Shown: piece after piece, positions 16,934-26,317 of the stretch
How positions within the stretch are numbered: position 1 is the first letter of the stretch
Layout: each line of letters begins with the position of its first letter
NCBI GenBank assembly: GCA_025699005.1
Contig: JAILWI010000002.1
Span: 367,246 to 424,709 of the forward strand
DNA length: 57,464 nt
Source of the DNA: Chloroflexota bacterium
Lineage (GTDB): Bacteria > Chloroflexota > Limnocylindria > QHBO01
Direction: 5' to 3'
Notes under the pieces: generated by a model
Told to the model about the DNA's origin: nothing
What the model saw: only the letters and a program-made list of their open reading frames with translations
Database searches by the model: none
Translations under genes and position numbers: made by a program

Positions 16934-17952
16934 CGCGACTGCTCCCGCAGCCAGCCGGCCGCCTCGAGCGCGAAGTAGGTGACGATGACGCCGGCACCGG
17001 CGCGCGCGATGGCGGTCAGCGACTCGAGCGCCGCCGCGCGGCGATCGAGCCAGCCGCGCTCTGCCGCCGCGCAGATGGCCGCGTACTCCCCGCTCACCTG
17101 GTACGCGGCGATCGGCAGTTCCGTGGCCTGGCGGGCGGCCGCGATGATGTCCAGGGCGAGCAGCGCCGGCTTGACCATGACCATGTCGGCCCCCTCGTCG
17201 ATGTCGGCGCGGATCTCGGCCATCGCCTCGCGGCCGTTGGCGGCGTCCATCTGGTACGCGCGGCGATCACCGAACGCCGGGGCGGAGTCCGCGGCCTCGC
17301 GGAACGGGCCGTAGAACGCGGACGCATGTTTCGCCGCGTAGGCGAGGATCGCCGTTTCGGCGTGTCCCTCGTCGTCGAGAGCCGAGCGGATGGCGGCCAC
17401 CTGGCCGTCCATCATCGCGCTCGGGGCCACGACATCCGCGCCTGCGTCGGCGAGGGAGAGGGCCGCCCGCGCCAGGAGGGGAAGCGTCGTGTCGTTGTCG
17501 ATCGCCGTCCCGTCCAGCACGCCGCAATGACCGTGCGAGGTGTACTCGCACAGGCAGACGTCGGCGACGATCGCCAGGTCGTCGCCCACCGCGCGCCGAA
17601 TCTCGCGCGCTGCCTGCTGGACGATGCCGTCCTCGGCCCACGCGCCCGAACCATCGGCATCCTTGCCCTCGGGCAGACCGAAGAGGAGCACGGATCGGAT
17701 CCCCGCGGAGACGAGCGCTTCGGCGTGCGAGCCGAGCAGGTCGACGCTGAGCCGATGCTGCCCGGGCATCGAGCCGATCTCCTCGCGCACGCCGTCGCCG
17801 GGTCGGACGAACAGCGGTGCGACGAGCATCGCCGGATCGAGGCGGGTCTCGCGCACGAGCGCGCGCAGCGCCGGACTGCGGCGCAGCCGCCGGCCGCGGT
17901 GGACCCTGGAGCCCGTGCCGGCGGCGCTGGTCGAGTGAGTGACGACGGTCAT
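16930..17952 (-). CDS. hemB: Delta-aminolevulinic acid dehydratase (porphobilinogen synthase)
   Basis: HemB condenses two 5-aminolevulinate molecules to porphobilinogen. It has 340 residues. The zinc-binding cluster [14 protein letters not shown] (C133, C135, C143) marks the zinc-dependent class. The two Schiff-base lysines are K208 in YAAKHAS and K261 in MVMVKPAL. The N-terminus contains the [16 protein letters not shown] arm. It overlaps hemD and hemQ by 4 bases each. Confidence 0.96.
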   Translation of the reverse strand: MTVVTHSTSAAGTGSRVHRGRRLRRSPALRALVRETRLDPAMLVAPLFVRPGDGVREEIGSMPGQHRLSVDLLGSHAEALVSAGIRSVLLFGLPEGKDADGSGAWAEDGIVQQAAREIRRAVGDDLAIVADVCLCEYTSHGHCGVLDGTAIDNDTTLPLLARAALSLADAGADVVAPSAMMDGQVAAIRSALDDEGHAETAILAYAAKHASAFYGPFREAADSAPAFGDRRAYQMDAANGREAMAEIRADIDEGADMVMVKPALLALDIIAAARQATELPIAAYQVSGEYAAICAAAERGWLDRRAAALESLTAIARAGAGVIVTYFALEAAGWLREQSR

Positions 17953-18707
17953 GAGCTCTCCGGTGCGATGGTGGCGGCGATGGCGTCGGCGAGGCCGACC
18001 GCCGTGTGGATGGAGGCGATGGCGGCGACGTGGAAGCCGGACTGTCGCGCCTCGGCGGCGGTGACCGGCCCGATGCAGAAGGCGGGGAGCGTCCGGGCGC
18101 GGCTCCGATGGACGCCGCCGGCCAACCGGGTGAGACCGCGGACGGTCGAGCCGCTCGTGAAGGCGATGCCGGCGAGATCGGACTGGAGCACCGACTGGAG
18201 GCGATCACGGCTCGACCCGGGCCCCTCGACGGTGCGGTAGGCAACGACCTCCTCGACCCGGGCGCCGCGAGCGAGGAGCGCGTCGTGCAGGTCGGGAGTC
18301 GCGGCATCGGCGCGAGCCAGGACGACGCGGCGGCCATCGACATCGCCGAGCCCGTCGGCGATCGCCACGGTCAGGTAGTCGTCCGGGACGTGGTCGATGC
18401 GGATGCCCGCGACGGCCAGGACATCCGCCGTCGCCGGCCCCACCGCGGCGACGCGTGTCCCCTCCGGCAGCCGGTCGCCGCTGGACGCGAGCCGCGCCAC
18501 GAGCGCCTCGGCTCCGTTGGCGCTGGTCAGGACGAGCCAGTCCGCCCCGGCCAGTCCGGCCAGCATGGCGTCGATCTCCGGTCCCGATGCGTCAGCGTCG
18601 ATCGCCACGGTGGGAACGCTCACGCCCTCGATGCCTCGCGCATCGAGCAGTCCCACGAGCTCGGCGGCCTGCGCCTCCGGGCGGGTGACGAGGATGCGCG
18701 GTCTCAT
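17949..18707 (-). CDS. hemD: Uroporphyrinogen-III synthase
   Basis: HemD closes and inverts ring D of hydroxymethylbilane to give uroporphyrinogen III. The family is weakly conserved, but [22 protein letters not shown] at the start, [24 protein letters not shown] and [14 protein letters not shown] are typical. The ATG at 18707 overlaps the hemC stop. The frame extends upstream to 18872 but that part lies within hemC and is not coding. The protein is 252 residues. Confidence 0.9.
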   Translation of the reverse strand: MRPRILVTRPEAQAAELVGLLDARGIEGVSVPTVAIDADASGPEIDAMLAGLAGADWLVLTSANGAEALVARLASSGDRLPEGTRVAAVGPATADVLAVAGIRIDHVPDDYLTVAIADGLGDVDGRRVVLARADAATPDLHDALLARGARVEEVVAYRTVEGPGSSRDRLQSVLQSDLAGIAFTSGSTVRGLTRLAGGVHRSRARTLPAFCIGPVTAAEARQSGFHVAAIASIHTAVGLADAIAATIAPESS

Positions 18708-19597
18708 GCGTTGCCGATCCGCGTCGCGACCTCGGCGACGACCGCGGCGGCATCCGTGGCCGAGCCGCTCGCCTCGGCCCGTCGGTACGAGCCATCCGGC
18801 GCCTCGAATGCCGCGCGGAGGCGGAGTGTCTCCCCCGTGACCTCGCCGAGCGCGCCGAGCGGCGCCAGGCACCCTCCGCCGATGGCGCGGAGCAGCGCAC
18901 GCTCGGCCTCGACGCCGATGCGCGTCGGGAGGTGGTCGACCGCGCGGAGCGCGGCCAGCAGGGCCGTGTCATCGGCGCGCACCTGGACGGCCAGCGCCCC
19001 CTGCGCCGGCGCGGGCAGGACGACGTCGTACGGCAGGCGCGCCTGGTCAGGGATCTCGATCCCGAGGCGGTCGAGGCCCGCCGCGGCGAGCATGAGCGCG
19101 TCGAGCTCCCCGGCGTGGAGGCGCGCCAGCCGCGACTCCACGTTGCCGCGGATCGGGACGGCGATGAGGTCGATCCGGCTGGCCGCCAGCTGAGCTGCGC
19201 GGCGCGGTGAGCTCGTGCCGATCCTCGCTCCGAAGCGGAGGTCGGCCAGCCCGCTGCCATCGGCCGTCACGAGGCAGTCGCGGGCATCGGCGCGCTCGAG
19301 CACGGCACCGATCACGAGGCCCGGGACCGGCTCGGTCGGCAGGTCCTTGAACGAGTGCACGACGACGTTGACGCGTCCGTCGAGCAGGGCACGCTCGAGC
19401 TCGCGCGTGAACTGCCCGTCGACCTCCACCCATCCGGCGTTCGGTCGCCGAGCGCTGATGGCATCCCCGCGCGTGGTGATGGGGACGAGCTCGGCGCGGC
19501 CGAGCACCGGTGCGACGGCGTCGCCGGCGATCTGCGCCTGCGCCATGGCCAGCCGGCTCTCCCGCGTGCCGATGCGGAGCGTCGCGGCGGTCGTCAC
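18704..19597 (-). CDS. hemC: Hydroxymethylbilane synthase (porphobilinogen deaminase)
   Basis: HemC polymerises four porphobilinogen units. It has RIGTRESRLAMAQAQ at the start, VHSFKDLPTEPVPGLVIGAVLERAD, and SSPRRAAQLAASR. The cysteine that carries the dipyrromethane cofactor is C243 in IGGGCLAPLGA. I use the GTG at 19597, which overlaps the hemA stop by 4 bases and gives a normal 297 residues. The open frame upstream to 19837 lies inside hemA and lacks family sequence. Confidence 0.94.
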   Translation of the reverse strand: MTTAATLRIGTRESRLAMAQAQIAGDAVAPVLGRAELVPITTRGDAISARRPNAGWVEVDGQFTRELERALLDGRVNVVVHSFKDLPTEPVPGLVIGAVLERADARDCLVTADGSGLADLRFGARIGTSSPRRAAQLAASRIDLIAVPIRGNVESRLARLHAGELDALMLAAAGLDRLGIEIPDQARLPYDVVLPAPAQGALAVQVRADDTALLAALRAVDHLPTRIGVEAERALLRAIGGGCLAPLGALGEVTGETLRLRAAFEAPDGSYRRAEASGSATDAAAVVAEVATRIGNA

Positions 19598-20736
19598 GAC
19601 TCGATCCCGAACAGGCGCCTGACCGTGTCCGCGTCGGCGCCCCCTCGGCGGAGCTCGATCGACGGTCCGTGGAGCAGCTCGCCGACCATGGCGCTGGCGG
19701 CGGCCTCCACCACGGCCAGCTGACGATCGTCGAGATCGCCACGCGTCCGCAGCCGCTCGAGATGGCGGCGCCGAACGGCATCGGCCTCGCGGTGGAGGAG
19801 CTGAAGCGCATCGGCCGCGGTGCGGGCCTCGAGCCACGCGGCGAAGGACTCGATCTCCGTGTCGATCGCCTCACGCAGCCGTCGCTCGGCGGCCGGTGAC
19901 AGGACGGGTGTCCGGTCGGCGTGATCGCCGATGGCGTCGATGGCCAGCAGCCGGTCGTCCACCGCGGCAGCCGCGTCAGGAGCGACGGCGCCGGGCGTCG
20001 ACAGGTCGAGGACCCATGGCCTGGCCGCTCCGAGCTGCGCCAGGTCGAGCACCGGCGTGCGGCCCCGCACCGCGATCGCGATCGCCGCGGCTTGCGCGAC
20101 GTCCTCGATGGTCAGCGGCCCGACACGAAGGCGGTGCCCCGACCCCGGGAGCGCGTCGAGGAGCCGGGCGCCACGCTCGGACGAAGCCGATGCCACCACG
20201 ATCGCGTGCCCCGCCTCGGCGAGGCGCACGGCGACGCGACGGCCCATCTCGCCCGTCCCCGCCACGAGGATGCGCGCCGGCGGTTCAGGCAGGCGCTCCT
20301 CGAGCCACGCCGCCCCCACGTCGGCCAGCGATCGGTCTCCGCCCGGTCGGGCGTGGCTTCGCACGCTGCGGCCGAAGCGGAGCGCCCGGCGGTAGAGCTC
20401 GTTGAGGATCGGACCGGTGTCGCCGGCCGCGAGCGCGGACTCGTACGCGACCCGCACCTGGCCGAGGAGCTGTTCTTCCGCCACGATCGCGGAGTCGAAG
20501 CCTCCGACCACCTCGAAGACGCGACGCAGTGCGTCGCGTCCCTGGAGCTGGCCGTCCTGCACCGGCCCGTCCTCGACGGTCGCGAGCTCGACCCGGTGGC
20601 ACGTCTCGAGGAGCACGCGCTCCTCCGCATCGGCAGCGCGGAGGTCCCCGGCGAGACGCTCGCGCTCGGCGGCGGCATGGGCACGGAACGTCGCGTAGCG
20701 CACGCGAATGCGGTCGAGGTCGACGAGCCTGGACAA
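19594..20736 (-). CDS. hemA: Glutamyl-tRNA reductase
   Basis: HemA reduces the glutamate on tRNA-Glu to glutamate-1-semialdehyde and is the committed, usually regulated, step of C5 heme synthesis. It has 380 residues. The catalytic cysteine is C46 in ETCHRVEL. The NADPH-binding motif ILVAGTGEMGRRVA is near 155-168, and the C-terminal helical dimerisation domain ends before FGIES. It is first in the operon hemA-C-D-B-Q-L-E-H. The second residue of the TCNR-type motif is His here instead of Asn. Confidence 0.94.
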   Translation of the reverse strand: MSRLVDLDRIRVRYATFRAHAAAERERLAGDLRAADAEERVLLETCHRVELATVEDGPVQDGQLQGRDALRRVFEVVGGFDSAIVAEEQLLGQVRVAYESALAAGDTGPILNELYRRALRFGRSVRSHARPGGDRSLADVGAAWLEERLPEPPARILVAGTGEMGRRVAVRLAEAGHAIVVASASSERGARLLDALPGSGHRLRVGPLTIEDVAQAAAIAIAVRGRTPVLDLAQLGAARPWVLDLSTPGAVAPDAAAAVDDRLLAIDAIGDHADRTPVLSPAAERRLREAIDTEIESFAAWLEARTAADALQLLHREADAVRRRHLERLRTRGDLDDRQLAVVEAAASAMVGELLHGPSIELRRGGADADTVRRLFGIES

Positions 20737-20782
20737 GGTCGATCGGTCACCGATGCGGGGGATCGAAGTGAGCGGCGACCGC

Positions 20783-20812
20783 AGGCTACGGGCGGGCGAT
20801 CCCCCGGGTCAA
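20783..20812 (-). promoter_or_regulatory. Candidate promoter of the heme operon
   Basis: Minus strand TTGACC (20812-20807), 18-base spacer, TAGCCT (20788-20783), about 47 bases before the hemA start. The -35 is good and the -10 is poor. The 103-base gap between hemA and the ABC gene holds nothing else I recognise. Confidence 0.3.
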
Positions 20813-20839
20813 ACCTGAGTCATAGATTTGCCGAGATTC

Positions 20840-21649
20840 TCAGTGGAGGATCTGCGAAAGGAACTGCTTCGTCCGCTCCTGCTTCGGCTCCTCGAAGATC
20901 TCCTTCGGCGTGCCGATTTCGACGATCTCGCCGTGATCGAAGAAGACCATCCGGTTGGCCACGGCGCGGGCGAAGCCCATCTCGTGGGTCACGCAGATCA
21001 TCGTCATGCCGGTGTCGCGCGCCAGCGACTGCATGACGTCCAGCACCTCGCTGATCATCTCCGGGTCGAGGGCCGAGGTCGGCTCGTCGAACAGCATGAT
21101 CTTCGGGTTCATCGCCAGCGCGCGGGCGATGGCCACGCGCTGCTGCTGACCGCCGGACAGCTGTGCCGGATGCTTGTGCGCCTGCTCGGGGATGCCGACG
21201 CGTTCGAGAAGCTTCATCCCGATGGCATCGGCTTCCGACCGCGCGAGCTTCTTCACCTTGCGGGGCGCGAGCGTGATGTTCTCGAGCGCGGTCAGATGGG
21301 GGAACAGGTTGAACGACTGGAACACCATGCCGATCTCGCTGCGGATCGCGGCGATGTTGCGGATGTCGTTCGTCATCGCGATGCCGTCCACGATGATCTC
21401 GCCGCGCTGATGGTGCTCAAGGCGGTTGATCGTGCGGATGAAGGTCGACTTTCCCGAGCCGGAGGCACCGAACACGACGACGACCTCTCCGGTCTTCACG
21501 GTGAGGTTGATGCCCTTGAGGACGTGGAGCTCCCCGAACCACTTGTGCACGTCGCGGGCGATGATGATGTCGTCGGTGGTCGTCTTCGGGGACGGGGAGG
21601 TCTGTTCGGTCATCGGGTCACCTCGATCGGGAGCGGAGGACTCGGTCAT
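20840..21649 (-). CDS. aapP: Polar amino-acid ABC transporter ATP-binding protein (AapP/GlnQ type)
   Basis: The ATPase of a general L-amino-acid importer, 269 residues. Walker A is GASGSGKST, the Q-loop is in [17 protein letters not shown], the signature is [16 protein letters not shown], Walker B is [14 protein letters not shown], and the H-loop is CVTHEMGFA. The PAAT-family match over the whole length is strong. The ATG at 21649 shares one base with the aapM stop; a second ATG at 21613 is possible. It is last in the aapJ-Q-M-P unit. Confidence 0.93.
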   Translation of the reverse strand: MTESSAPDRGDPMTEQTSPSPKTTTDDIIIARDVHKWFGELHVLKGINLTVKTGEVVVVFGASGSGKSTFIRTINRLEHHQRGEIIVDGIAMTNDIRNIAAIRSEIGMVFQSFNLFPHLTALENITLAPRKVKKLARSEADAIGMKLLERVGIPEQAHKHPAQLSGGQQQRVAIARALAMNPKIMLFDEPTSALDPEMISEVLDVMQSLARDTGMTMICVTHEMGFARAVANRMVFFDHGEIVEIGTPKEIFEEPKQERTKQFLSQILH

Positions 21650-22842
21650 CAGCGCGTACCCACGCCGAGGGCGCGTTCGAGCCGATAGCTGGCCTGGGAC
21701 ATGGCGTAGGAGAGGACGAAGAAGACGGCGGCGATGAAGACATAGACCTCGAGGCTGGCCCCGAACGAGTCGGACTGCGCAAGCACGGCGCGGCTGATGC
21801 CGAGCAGCTCGAGGAGGCCGATGATCGTCACCAGCGTCGTGTCCTTGAGCAGACTGATGAAGAGGCCGACGTTGGCCGGGATGACGGCGCGCAAGGCCTG
21901 CGGCAGCACGATGTAGCGGTTGGTCTGGACGCCGCCGAGCCCCAGCGCGTGCGCCGCCTCGATCTGGCCGCTCGGAATCGCCTGCAGGCCCCCGCGCACG
22001 TTCTCGGCGACGTAGGCCGCGGAGAACAGCGTGATGCCGCCCATTGCCCGCGCGATGCGATCGAGCCGCCACTCGCCCGGCAGGAAGAGCGGCAGGATGA
22101 TGTCGGCCATGAAGAGGATCGTGACGAGCGGCACTCCGCGGATGAGCTCGATGTAGCCGGTGCTCAGGATTCGCAGCACCGGAAGCTCGGAACGGCGCCC
22201 GAGGGCGAGGATCACGCCGAGGGGGAAGGACAGGACGATGCCGACCACGGCCAGCAGCACGGTGAGCAGCAGGCCGCCCCACACGTTCGAGCTGATGGAC
22301 TCGAGGGGCGTGCCGGCAAATCCGCTCACCAGGTAGAACGTCAGCGGCAGCGAGACGATCCACGCCCAGCCGAGCGGGCGGCGGGGCACCAGGCCGCGGA
22401 ACCCCGCGACCATGGCGACCCACACGATCGCGGCATTGAAGGCGTAGGCCGCCACCGCGGTGATGCCGATCGGCGAGAACAGCATGAGCACCGCCAGGAG
22501 CAGCTGGATCGCCGACAGGGTCACAGCGAGCATGCGCGATGCGAGCCCGTGGACGCCGGCCGATGCGCCGGCCAACACGGAGAGGACCGCCATCGCCGCC
22601 CACAGGCGCCACGCCTGGTCGGCGGGGTACTGCCCGATGAGGAACAGGCGCAGGTTGTTGCTGACGACGTTCCAGCGCGCTTCGGTCAGCGCCCATTGCC
22701 CGACCTGGATCGCCACCCACACGAGGAGGGCGCCGAGCACGATCGTGATGATCGAGCTGATCGGGCCGGAGAACAGGTTCTCGCGCAGCCAGGCGATCGG
22801 GCCGATGACGGTGCGCGGCGGTCGGATCGACTCGGCGGTCAT
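21649..22842 (-). CDS. aapM: Polar amino-acid ABC permease (AapM-like)
   Basis: One of two permeases of the amino-acid importer, 397 residues. It is longer than most HisM-type permeases because of an N-terminal block of extra membrane segments, as in AapM/BztC. The EAA loop that contacts the ATPase is at [25 protein letters not shown], followed by [29 protein letters not shown]. It overlaps aapQ by 4 bases. Confidence 0.92.
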   Translation of the reverse strand: MTAESIRPPRTVIGPIAWLRENLFSGPISSIITIVLGALLVWVAIQVGQWALTEARWNVVSNNLRLFLIGQYPADQAWRLWAAMAVLSVLAGASAGVHGLASRMLAVTLSAIQLLLAVLMLFSPIGITAVAAYAFNAAIVWVAMVAGFRGLVPRRPLGWAWIVSLPLTFYLVSGFAGTPLESISSNVWGGLLLTVLLAVVGIVLSFPLGVILALGRRSELPVLRILSTGYIELIRGVPLVTILFMADIILPLFLPGEWRLDRIARAMGGITLFSAAYVAENVRGGLQAIPSGQIEAAHALGLGGVQTNRYIVLPQALRAVIPANVGLFISLLKDTTLVTIIGLLELLGISRAVLAQSDSFGASLEVYVFIAAVFFVLSYAMSQASYRLERALGVGTR

Positions 22843-24026
22843 CGCTCGAGGACCTGGACGCGCCGGTTGTAGATGTTCATGAGCAGCGACGTGAAGAGGC
22901 TGATCGCCAGGTACGTGCCCATGATCATGATGAGCACCGGGACCGGCTGACCCGTCTGGTTGGCCATGGTCTGGCCGACCTTGAACAGGTCGGGGTAGCC
23001 GACGGCGATCGCCAGGCTCGAGTTCTTCGCAAGATTGAGGTACTGGCTCGTGAGCGGCGGGACGATGATCCGCAGCGCCTGGGGGAAGATGACGAGACGC
23101 AGCGTCTGACCCTCGGTGAATCCGAGCGCGCGTGCCGCCTCGAGCTGCCCGCGGCGCACGGCCTGGATCCCTCCACGCACGACCTCGCCGATGAACGCGG
23201 CCGTGTAGAGCACCAGGCCGAAGAGCAGCGCCGAGAATTCGGGTGACAGCCGCAGGCCGCCGGCGAAGTTGAACCGTTCCTTCACCGGCAGGTCGAAGGT
23301 CAGCGGCTGGCCGCCGGCCGCAAACCAGCCGAGGACCGGCAGCACGAAGAGGGCAGCAGTGGCGATCGTCCGCATGCGGTAGGAAGGCTTCCCGGCATCC
23401 TCTCGTCGCCCGGCCACCACGTTGGCAACGATGAGTCCGATGATGCCGATCACGATCGACGCGATGAAGATGCCGAAGCCACCCGAGACCTGTGGGCCCG
23501 GGACGTAGACGCCGCGCTGGTTGAGGAAGAAGCCCTCGCCGATCGTGATGCTGTCGGAGACGCTCGGAAGCTGGAGCAGGACGGCGAAGTAGATGAGGAC
23601 CAGCTGCACGAGCAGCGGTGTGTTGCGGATGATCTCGACATAACCCGCGGCAATCCGTGCGACGAGCCAGTTCGGTGAGAGGCGTGCCACGCCGACGATC
23701 AGGCCGAGCAGCGTGGCCAGGATGATGCCGAGGAAGCTGACGAACAGGGTGTTGAGCAGGCCGACGAGGAAGGCCGTGCCGTAGGTGTCTCGCGACGAGT
23801 AGGCGATCGGGCTCTCGCTGATCTCGAAGCCCGCCTGGCGGCCCAGGAAGCTGAACCCGAAGCCCAGGTTCCGCTGGTTCATGGCCGAGATCATGTTGCT
23901 GACCATGAACCAGACCACCAGGCCGATGACCACGACCACCACGACCTGGGCCGCGATCTCCAGGAAGCGGACGTCACGCCATAGGGGGACCGTGGTCTGG
24001 CTGCGTGCGCGTGGCGTGGACGTCAT
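22839..24026 (-). CDS. aapQ: Polar amino-acid ABC permease (AapQ-like)
   Basis: The second permease, 395 residues. It has an N-terminal transmembrane helix, then a long insertion between helices (with [25 protein letters not shown]) typical of AapQ/BztB. The EAA loop [26 protein letters not shown] leads to [29 protein letters not shown]. It pairs with AapM as a heterodimer. A strong hairpin separates it from the upstream aapJ. Confidence 0.92.
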   Translation of the reverse strand: MTSTPRARSQTTVPLWRDVRFLEIAAQVVVVVVIGLVVWFMVSNMISAMNQRNLGFGFSFLGRQAGFEISESPIAYSSRDTYGTAFLVGLLNTLFVSFLGIILATLLGLIVGVARLSPNWLVARIAAGYVEIIRNTPLLVQLVLIYFAVLLQLPSVSDSITIGEGFFLNQRGVYVPGPQVSGGFGIFIASIVIGIIGLIVANVVAGRREDAGKPSYRMRTIATAALFVLPVLGWFAAGGQPLTFDLPVKERFNFAGGLRLSPEFSALLFGLVLYTAAFIGEVVRGGIQAVRRGQLEAARALGFTEGQTLRLVIFPQALRIIVPPLTSQYLNLAKNSSLAIAVGYPDLFKVGQTMANQTGQPVPVLIMIMGTYLAISLFTSLLMNIYNRRVQVLER

Positions 24027-24046
24027 GGGCGTCGGGCGATCATGAA

Positions 24047-24076
24047 GCCGGGGGCGGGATCACTCCCGCCCCCGGC
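24047..24076 (-). terminator. Strong intercistronic hairpin between aapJ and aapQ
   Basis: A perfect 13-bp stem, GCCGGGGGCGGGA paired with TCCCGCCCCCGGC, around the loop TCAC, in the 66-base gap. There is no T-tract. In binding-protein operons such structures usually protect or partly terminate the upstream message so the solute-binding protein is made in excess. The structure is seen; its role is inferred. Confidence 0.6.
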
Positions 24077-24092
24077 GTCCGTCAAGGACGGT

Positions 24093-25235
24093 CTATCGGT
24101 ACGGAGGTGCGTACAGCAGTCCGCCGTCGCTCCACAGGCTGTTCAGCCCGCGCTCGAGGTCGAACGGCGTGCCGGGACCCAGGTTGCGATCGTAGATCTC
24201 GGCATAGTTGCCGACCTGGCCGATCACGTCGACCACCCAGTCAGCGTCGAGCCCGAGGCCCGACTCGAACGGATCGCTTCCCTCGGGCGTGACGCCCAGG
24301 AAGCGCTGAACGATCGGGTTCTCCGACGAGGAGGCGGTCTCCTCGACGTTCGTCGAGTCGATGCCCTGCTCCTCGGCCTCGATCGTGGCGAAGACGACCC
24401 ACTTCACGACGTTGAACCACTGGTCGTCGCCGATCGGCACGACCGGACCGAGCGGCTCCTTCGAAAGGACATCGTCGAGGATGATGTGGTCGTCCGGATT
24501 CTCGAAGCCCGTGCGACGCGCGACGAGCTGCGACCGGTCACTGGTGACCGCGTCGCATCGGTTCTCCTCGTAGGCCTGGTAGGTCGGATCGATCTCCGGG
24601 AAGACTGCCGGCTCGCCGAGCTCGATGTTCGCGAGGCGGAACGCATCGGCAAGGTTGAGCTCGGTCGTCGTGCCCGACTGGACGCAGACGGTCGCACCGT
24701 CGAGCTCGGCCAGCGAGGTGGCGTCGGTCTGGGTCGTGTTCACCATGATCGCCTGGCCGTCGTAGAACGTGGTCGGAGCGAAGATGCCCCAGCTCGTATC
24801 GCGGCTCACGGTCCAGGTGGTGTTGCGGATGAGAACGTCGACCTCGCCGGTCTGGAGCGCGGGACCGCGCTGGTCGGCGGAGAGGGCGCGGAACTCGACG
24901 GCCTCGGAGTCACCGAGGACGGCGGCGGCCACGGCACGGCAGAAGTCGGCGTCGAATCCGACGGTGTCGCCGTTCTCGTCGATGAAGCTGAAGCCCGGCA
25001 GGCTGCCGTTCACGCCGCAGATGAGCTGGCCGCGGTCCTGGACCGTGGCGAGGCGGCCTTCACCGGATGGTGCGTCGGTGGGAGCGGCGCTCTCGCCGCT
25101 GGTGGGATCGGGGGCGTCGGTGGCGTCGGCACTCGAGCCCGGCGCCGTCGAGGACGGGGGCGGGGTGTCGCCGCAGGCCGTCACGGCCAGGGCGAGGATG
25201 ACGAGTCCGATGATGGACAGTCCGAATCGGGGCAT
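24093..25235 (-). CDS. aapJ: Amino-acid ABC transporter substrate-binding lipoprotein (AapJ-like)
   Basis: The solute-binding protein of the importer, 380 residues. A lipoprotein signal ends LALAVTAC with the lipobox cysteine near residue 21. A Ser/Pro/Thr-rich tether follows. The type 3 solute-binding fold comes next: GQLICGVNGSLPGFSFIDENG, GFDADFCRAVAAAVLGD, and VCVQSGTTTELNLADAF, which is characteristic of the AapJ/BztA subfamily. The ATG at 25235 is chosen because GGAGG lies 9 bases upstream. The in-frame extension to 25328 has no signal peptide character. tRNA-Ala(CGC) is directly upstream. Confidence 0.93.
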   Translation of the reverse strand: MPRFGLSIIGLVILALAVTACGDTPPPSSTAPGSSADATDAPDPTSGESAAPTDAPSGEGRLATVQDRGQLICGVNGSLPGFSFIDENGDTVGFDADFCRAVAAAVLGDSEAVEFRALSADQRGPALQTGEVDVLIRNTTWTVSRDTSWGIFAPTTFYDGQAIMVNTTQTDATSLAELDGATVCVQSGTTTELNLADAFRLANIELGEPAVFPEIDPTYQAYEENRCDAVTSDRSQLVARRTGFENPDDHIILDDVLSKEPLGPVVPIGDDQWFNVVKWVVFATIEAEEQGIDSTNVEETASSSENPIVQRFLGVTPEGSDPFESGLGLDADWVVDVIGQVGNYAEIYDRNLGPGTPFDLERGLNSLWSDGGLLYAPPYR

Positions 25236-25355
25236 TCTGCGCAACCTCCCTGTCAGAGCGACCCGCGAGAGGTCGCCGGCCCGAGTGGGCCATTGACCAT
25301 CGTACGTGCTGTGCGCAACACGAGGCACCGGTTGTCGGCGTGCAGGAGGGAAGGG

Positions 25356-25431
25356 TGGTGGAGATGAGGGGACTCGAACCCCTGACCCCTGCGATGCGAA
25401 CGCAGTGCTCTCCCAGCTGAGCTACATCCCC
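25356..25431 (-). tRNA. tRNA-Ala(CGC), CCA encoded
   Basis: A 76-base cloverleaf. The acceptor GGGGATG pairs with CATCTCC. The D arm contains AGCTCAGCTGGGAGAGC. The anticodon stem CTGCG/CGCAG has loop TTCGCAT, so the anticodon is CGC (alanine GCG). The T arm contains AGGGGTTCGAGTCCCCT, and the discriminator A is followed by an encoded CCA. It closely resembles the other tRNA-Ala outside the anticodon arm. No T-box follows it. Confidence 0.97.
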
Positions 25432-25463
25432 AACGACTTCGGGCCCTGGGAGGACCGGCGGCG

Positions 25464-25472
25464 AGTATAGCA
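25464..25472 (-). promoter_or_regulatory. Extended -10 promoter for tRNA-Ala(CGC)
   Basis: Minus strand TGCTATACT, an extended -10 with a good hexamer, 32 bases before the tRNA 5' end. No clear -35. It is divergent from the imuA promoter. Confidence 0.5.
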
Positions 25473-25495
25473 AAGGAGATTCGGTCTTCCCGAAC

Positions 25496-25511
25496 TAGAA
25501 CATCTGTTCTA
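25496..25511 (+). promoter_or_regulatory. SOS (LexA-type) operator of imuA-imuB
   Basis: TAGAAC-ATCT-GTTCTA, an inverted repeat of the kind bound by Gram-positive-type LexA (GAAC-N4-GTTC core). It overlaps a likely -10 (TATCAT, 25510-25515), so a bound repressor would block the promoter. The ATG of imuA follows after 14 bases. The same layout recurs at dnaE2. Confidence 0.8.
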
Positions 25512-25525
25512 TCATCGATCGTCCG

Positions 25526-26317
25526 ATGCCGACCGATGCCGCCGTCTCGCCGTCCCTGGCGAACGCTCTCGAATCCCTCCGCGACCGCGGTCTCGGGCTG
25601 CGCCGGGGCAGCGAGGCGCCGATGCCGGAGCGGACGCGGCCATCGGTCCCGAGCGGTCATCCGACGCTTGATGCCGCGCTCGGCAGCGGCGGCTGGCCAC
25701 GCGGCGCGCTGGCGTTGCTCGACGCACCGGTCGGATGCGGCGCCACGACGCTGGCGCTCGGCAGCCTGGCCGCCGTCCAGGAGCAGGGTGGCCTGACGGC
25801 CTGGCTCGATCTCGACGGCACCTTCGACCCGGCCGTGGCGGCGCGGCTCGGCGTCGGCCTCGAATGGCTCCTCCTCGTCCGGCCCCACGACGCCGGTGAG
25901 GCCGTCGAGCTGGCGGCGTGGCTCGGGCGCTCCACCCTGATCGACGCGCTCGTCCTCGACCTCGGTGAGCGGTCGGTGCCGGATCGGCGCGCACTGGATC
26001 GGCTCGCCGCGCTCCTCGCCCGCGTCGGAACCACCGCGGCGCTCGTCCTGGCACCGTCCGGCCGAACGATGGTGAGCGGGGCGGCCGGCGTGCGGGTGGT
26101 GCTGCGGCGCACCGCCTGGCTGAGCGTGGGTCGCGACCTCGTGGGGCAGCGGGTGGATGCCAGCGTGGAGCGTCACCGCTGGGCGCTGGCCGGTGGTTCG
26201 GCGGAGCTCGACCTGTGGTTCGGGGAGGGCCGTCGCATCGATCCGCTCGTCGCGGGGATGGCCCGTCCACGGCTGATCGAGGCGGCACGCCCCGCGCTCC
26301 GGGTGGTGGGCGCATGA
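25526..26317 (+). CDS. imuA: ImuA-like RecA-fold protein of the SOS mutasome
   Basis: A 263-residue protein related to the RecA core, as ImuA/ImuA' proteins are. The region PSGHPTLDAALGSGGWPRGALALLDAPVGCGATTLAL matches the RecA start and P-loop. The Walker A lysine is missing, because the loop reads GCGATT. A strand-Asp like Walker B is at ALVLDLGERS. ImuA proteins assist ImuB and DnaE2 in mutagenic translesion synthesis. It sits behind an SOS operator and overlaps imuB by 4 bases. No Shine-Dalgarno precedes the ATG, which suggests a leaderless or near-leaderless message. Confidence 0.82.
   Translation: MPTDAAVSPSLANALESLRDRGLGLRRGSEAPMPERTRPSVPSGHPTLDAALGSGGWPRGALALLDAPVGCGATTLALGSLAAVQEQGGLTAWLDLDGTFDPAVAARLGVGLEWLLLVRPHDAGEAVELAAWLGRSTLIDALVLDLGERSVPDRRALDRLAALLARVGTTAALVLAPSGRTMVSGAAGVRVVLRRTAWLSVGRDLVGQRVDASVERHRWALAGGSAELDLWFGEGRRIDPLVAGMARPRLIEAARPALRVVGA

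Noticed and set aside
25236..25355. Possible second T-box between tRNA-Ala(CGC) and aapJ
   Set aside because: Checked because of the tRNA/T-box at leuS. No GGTGG.ACC core, specifier stem or terminator is present, only a GGCCC-GAGT-GGGCC hairpin.
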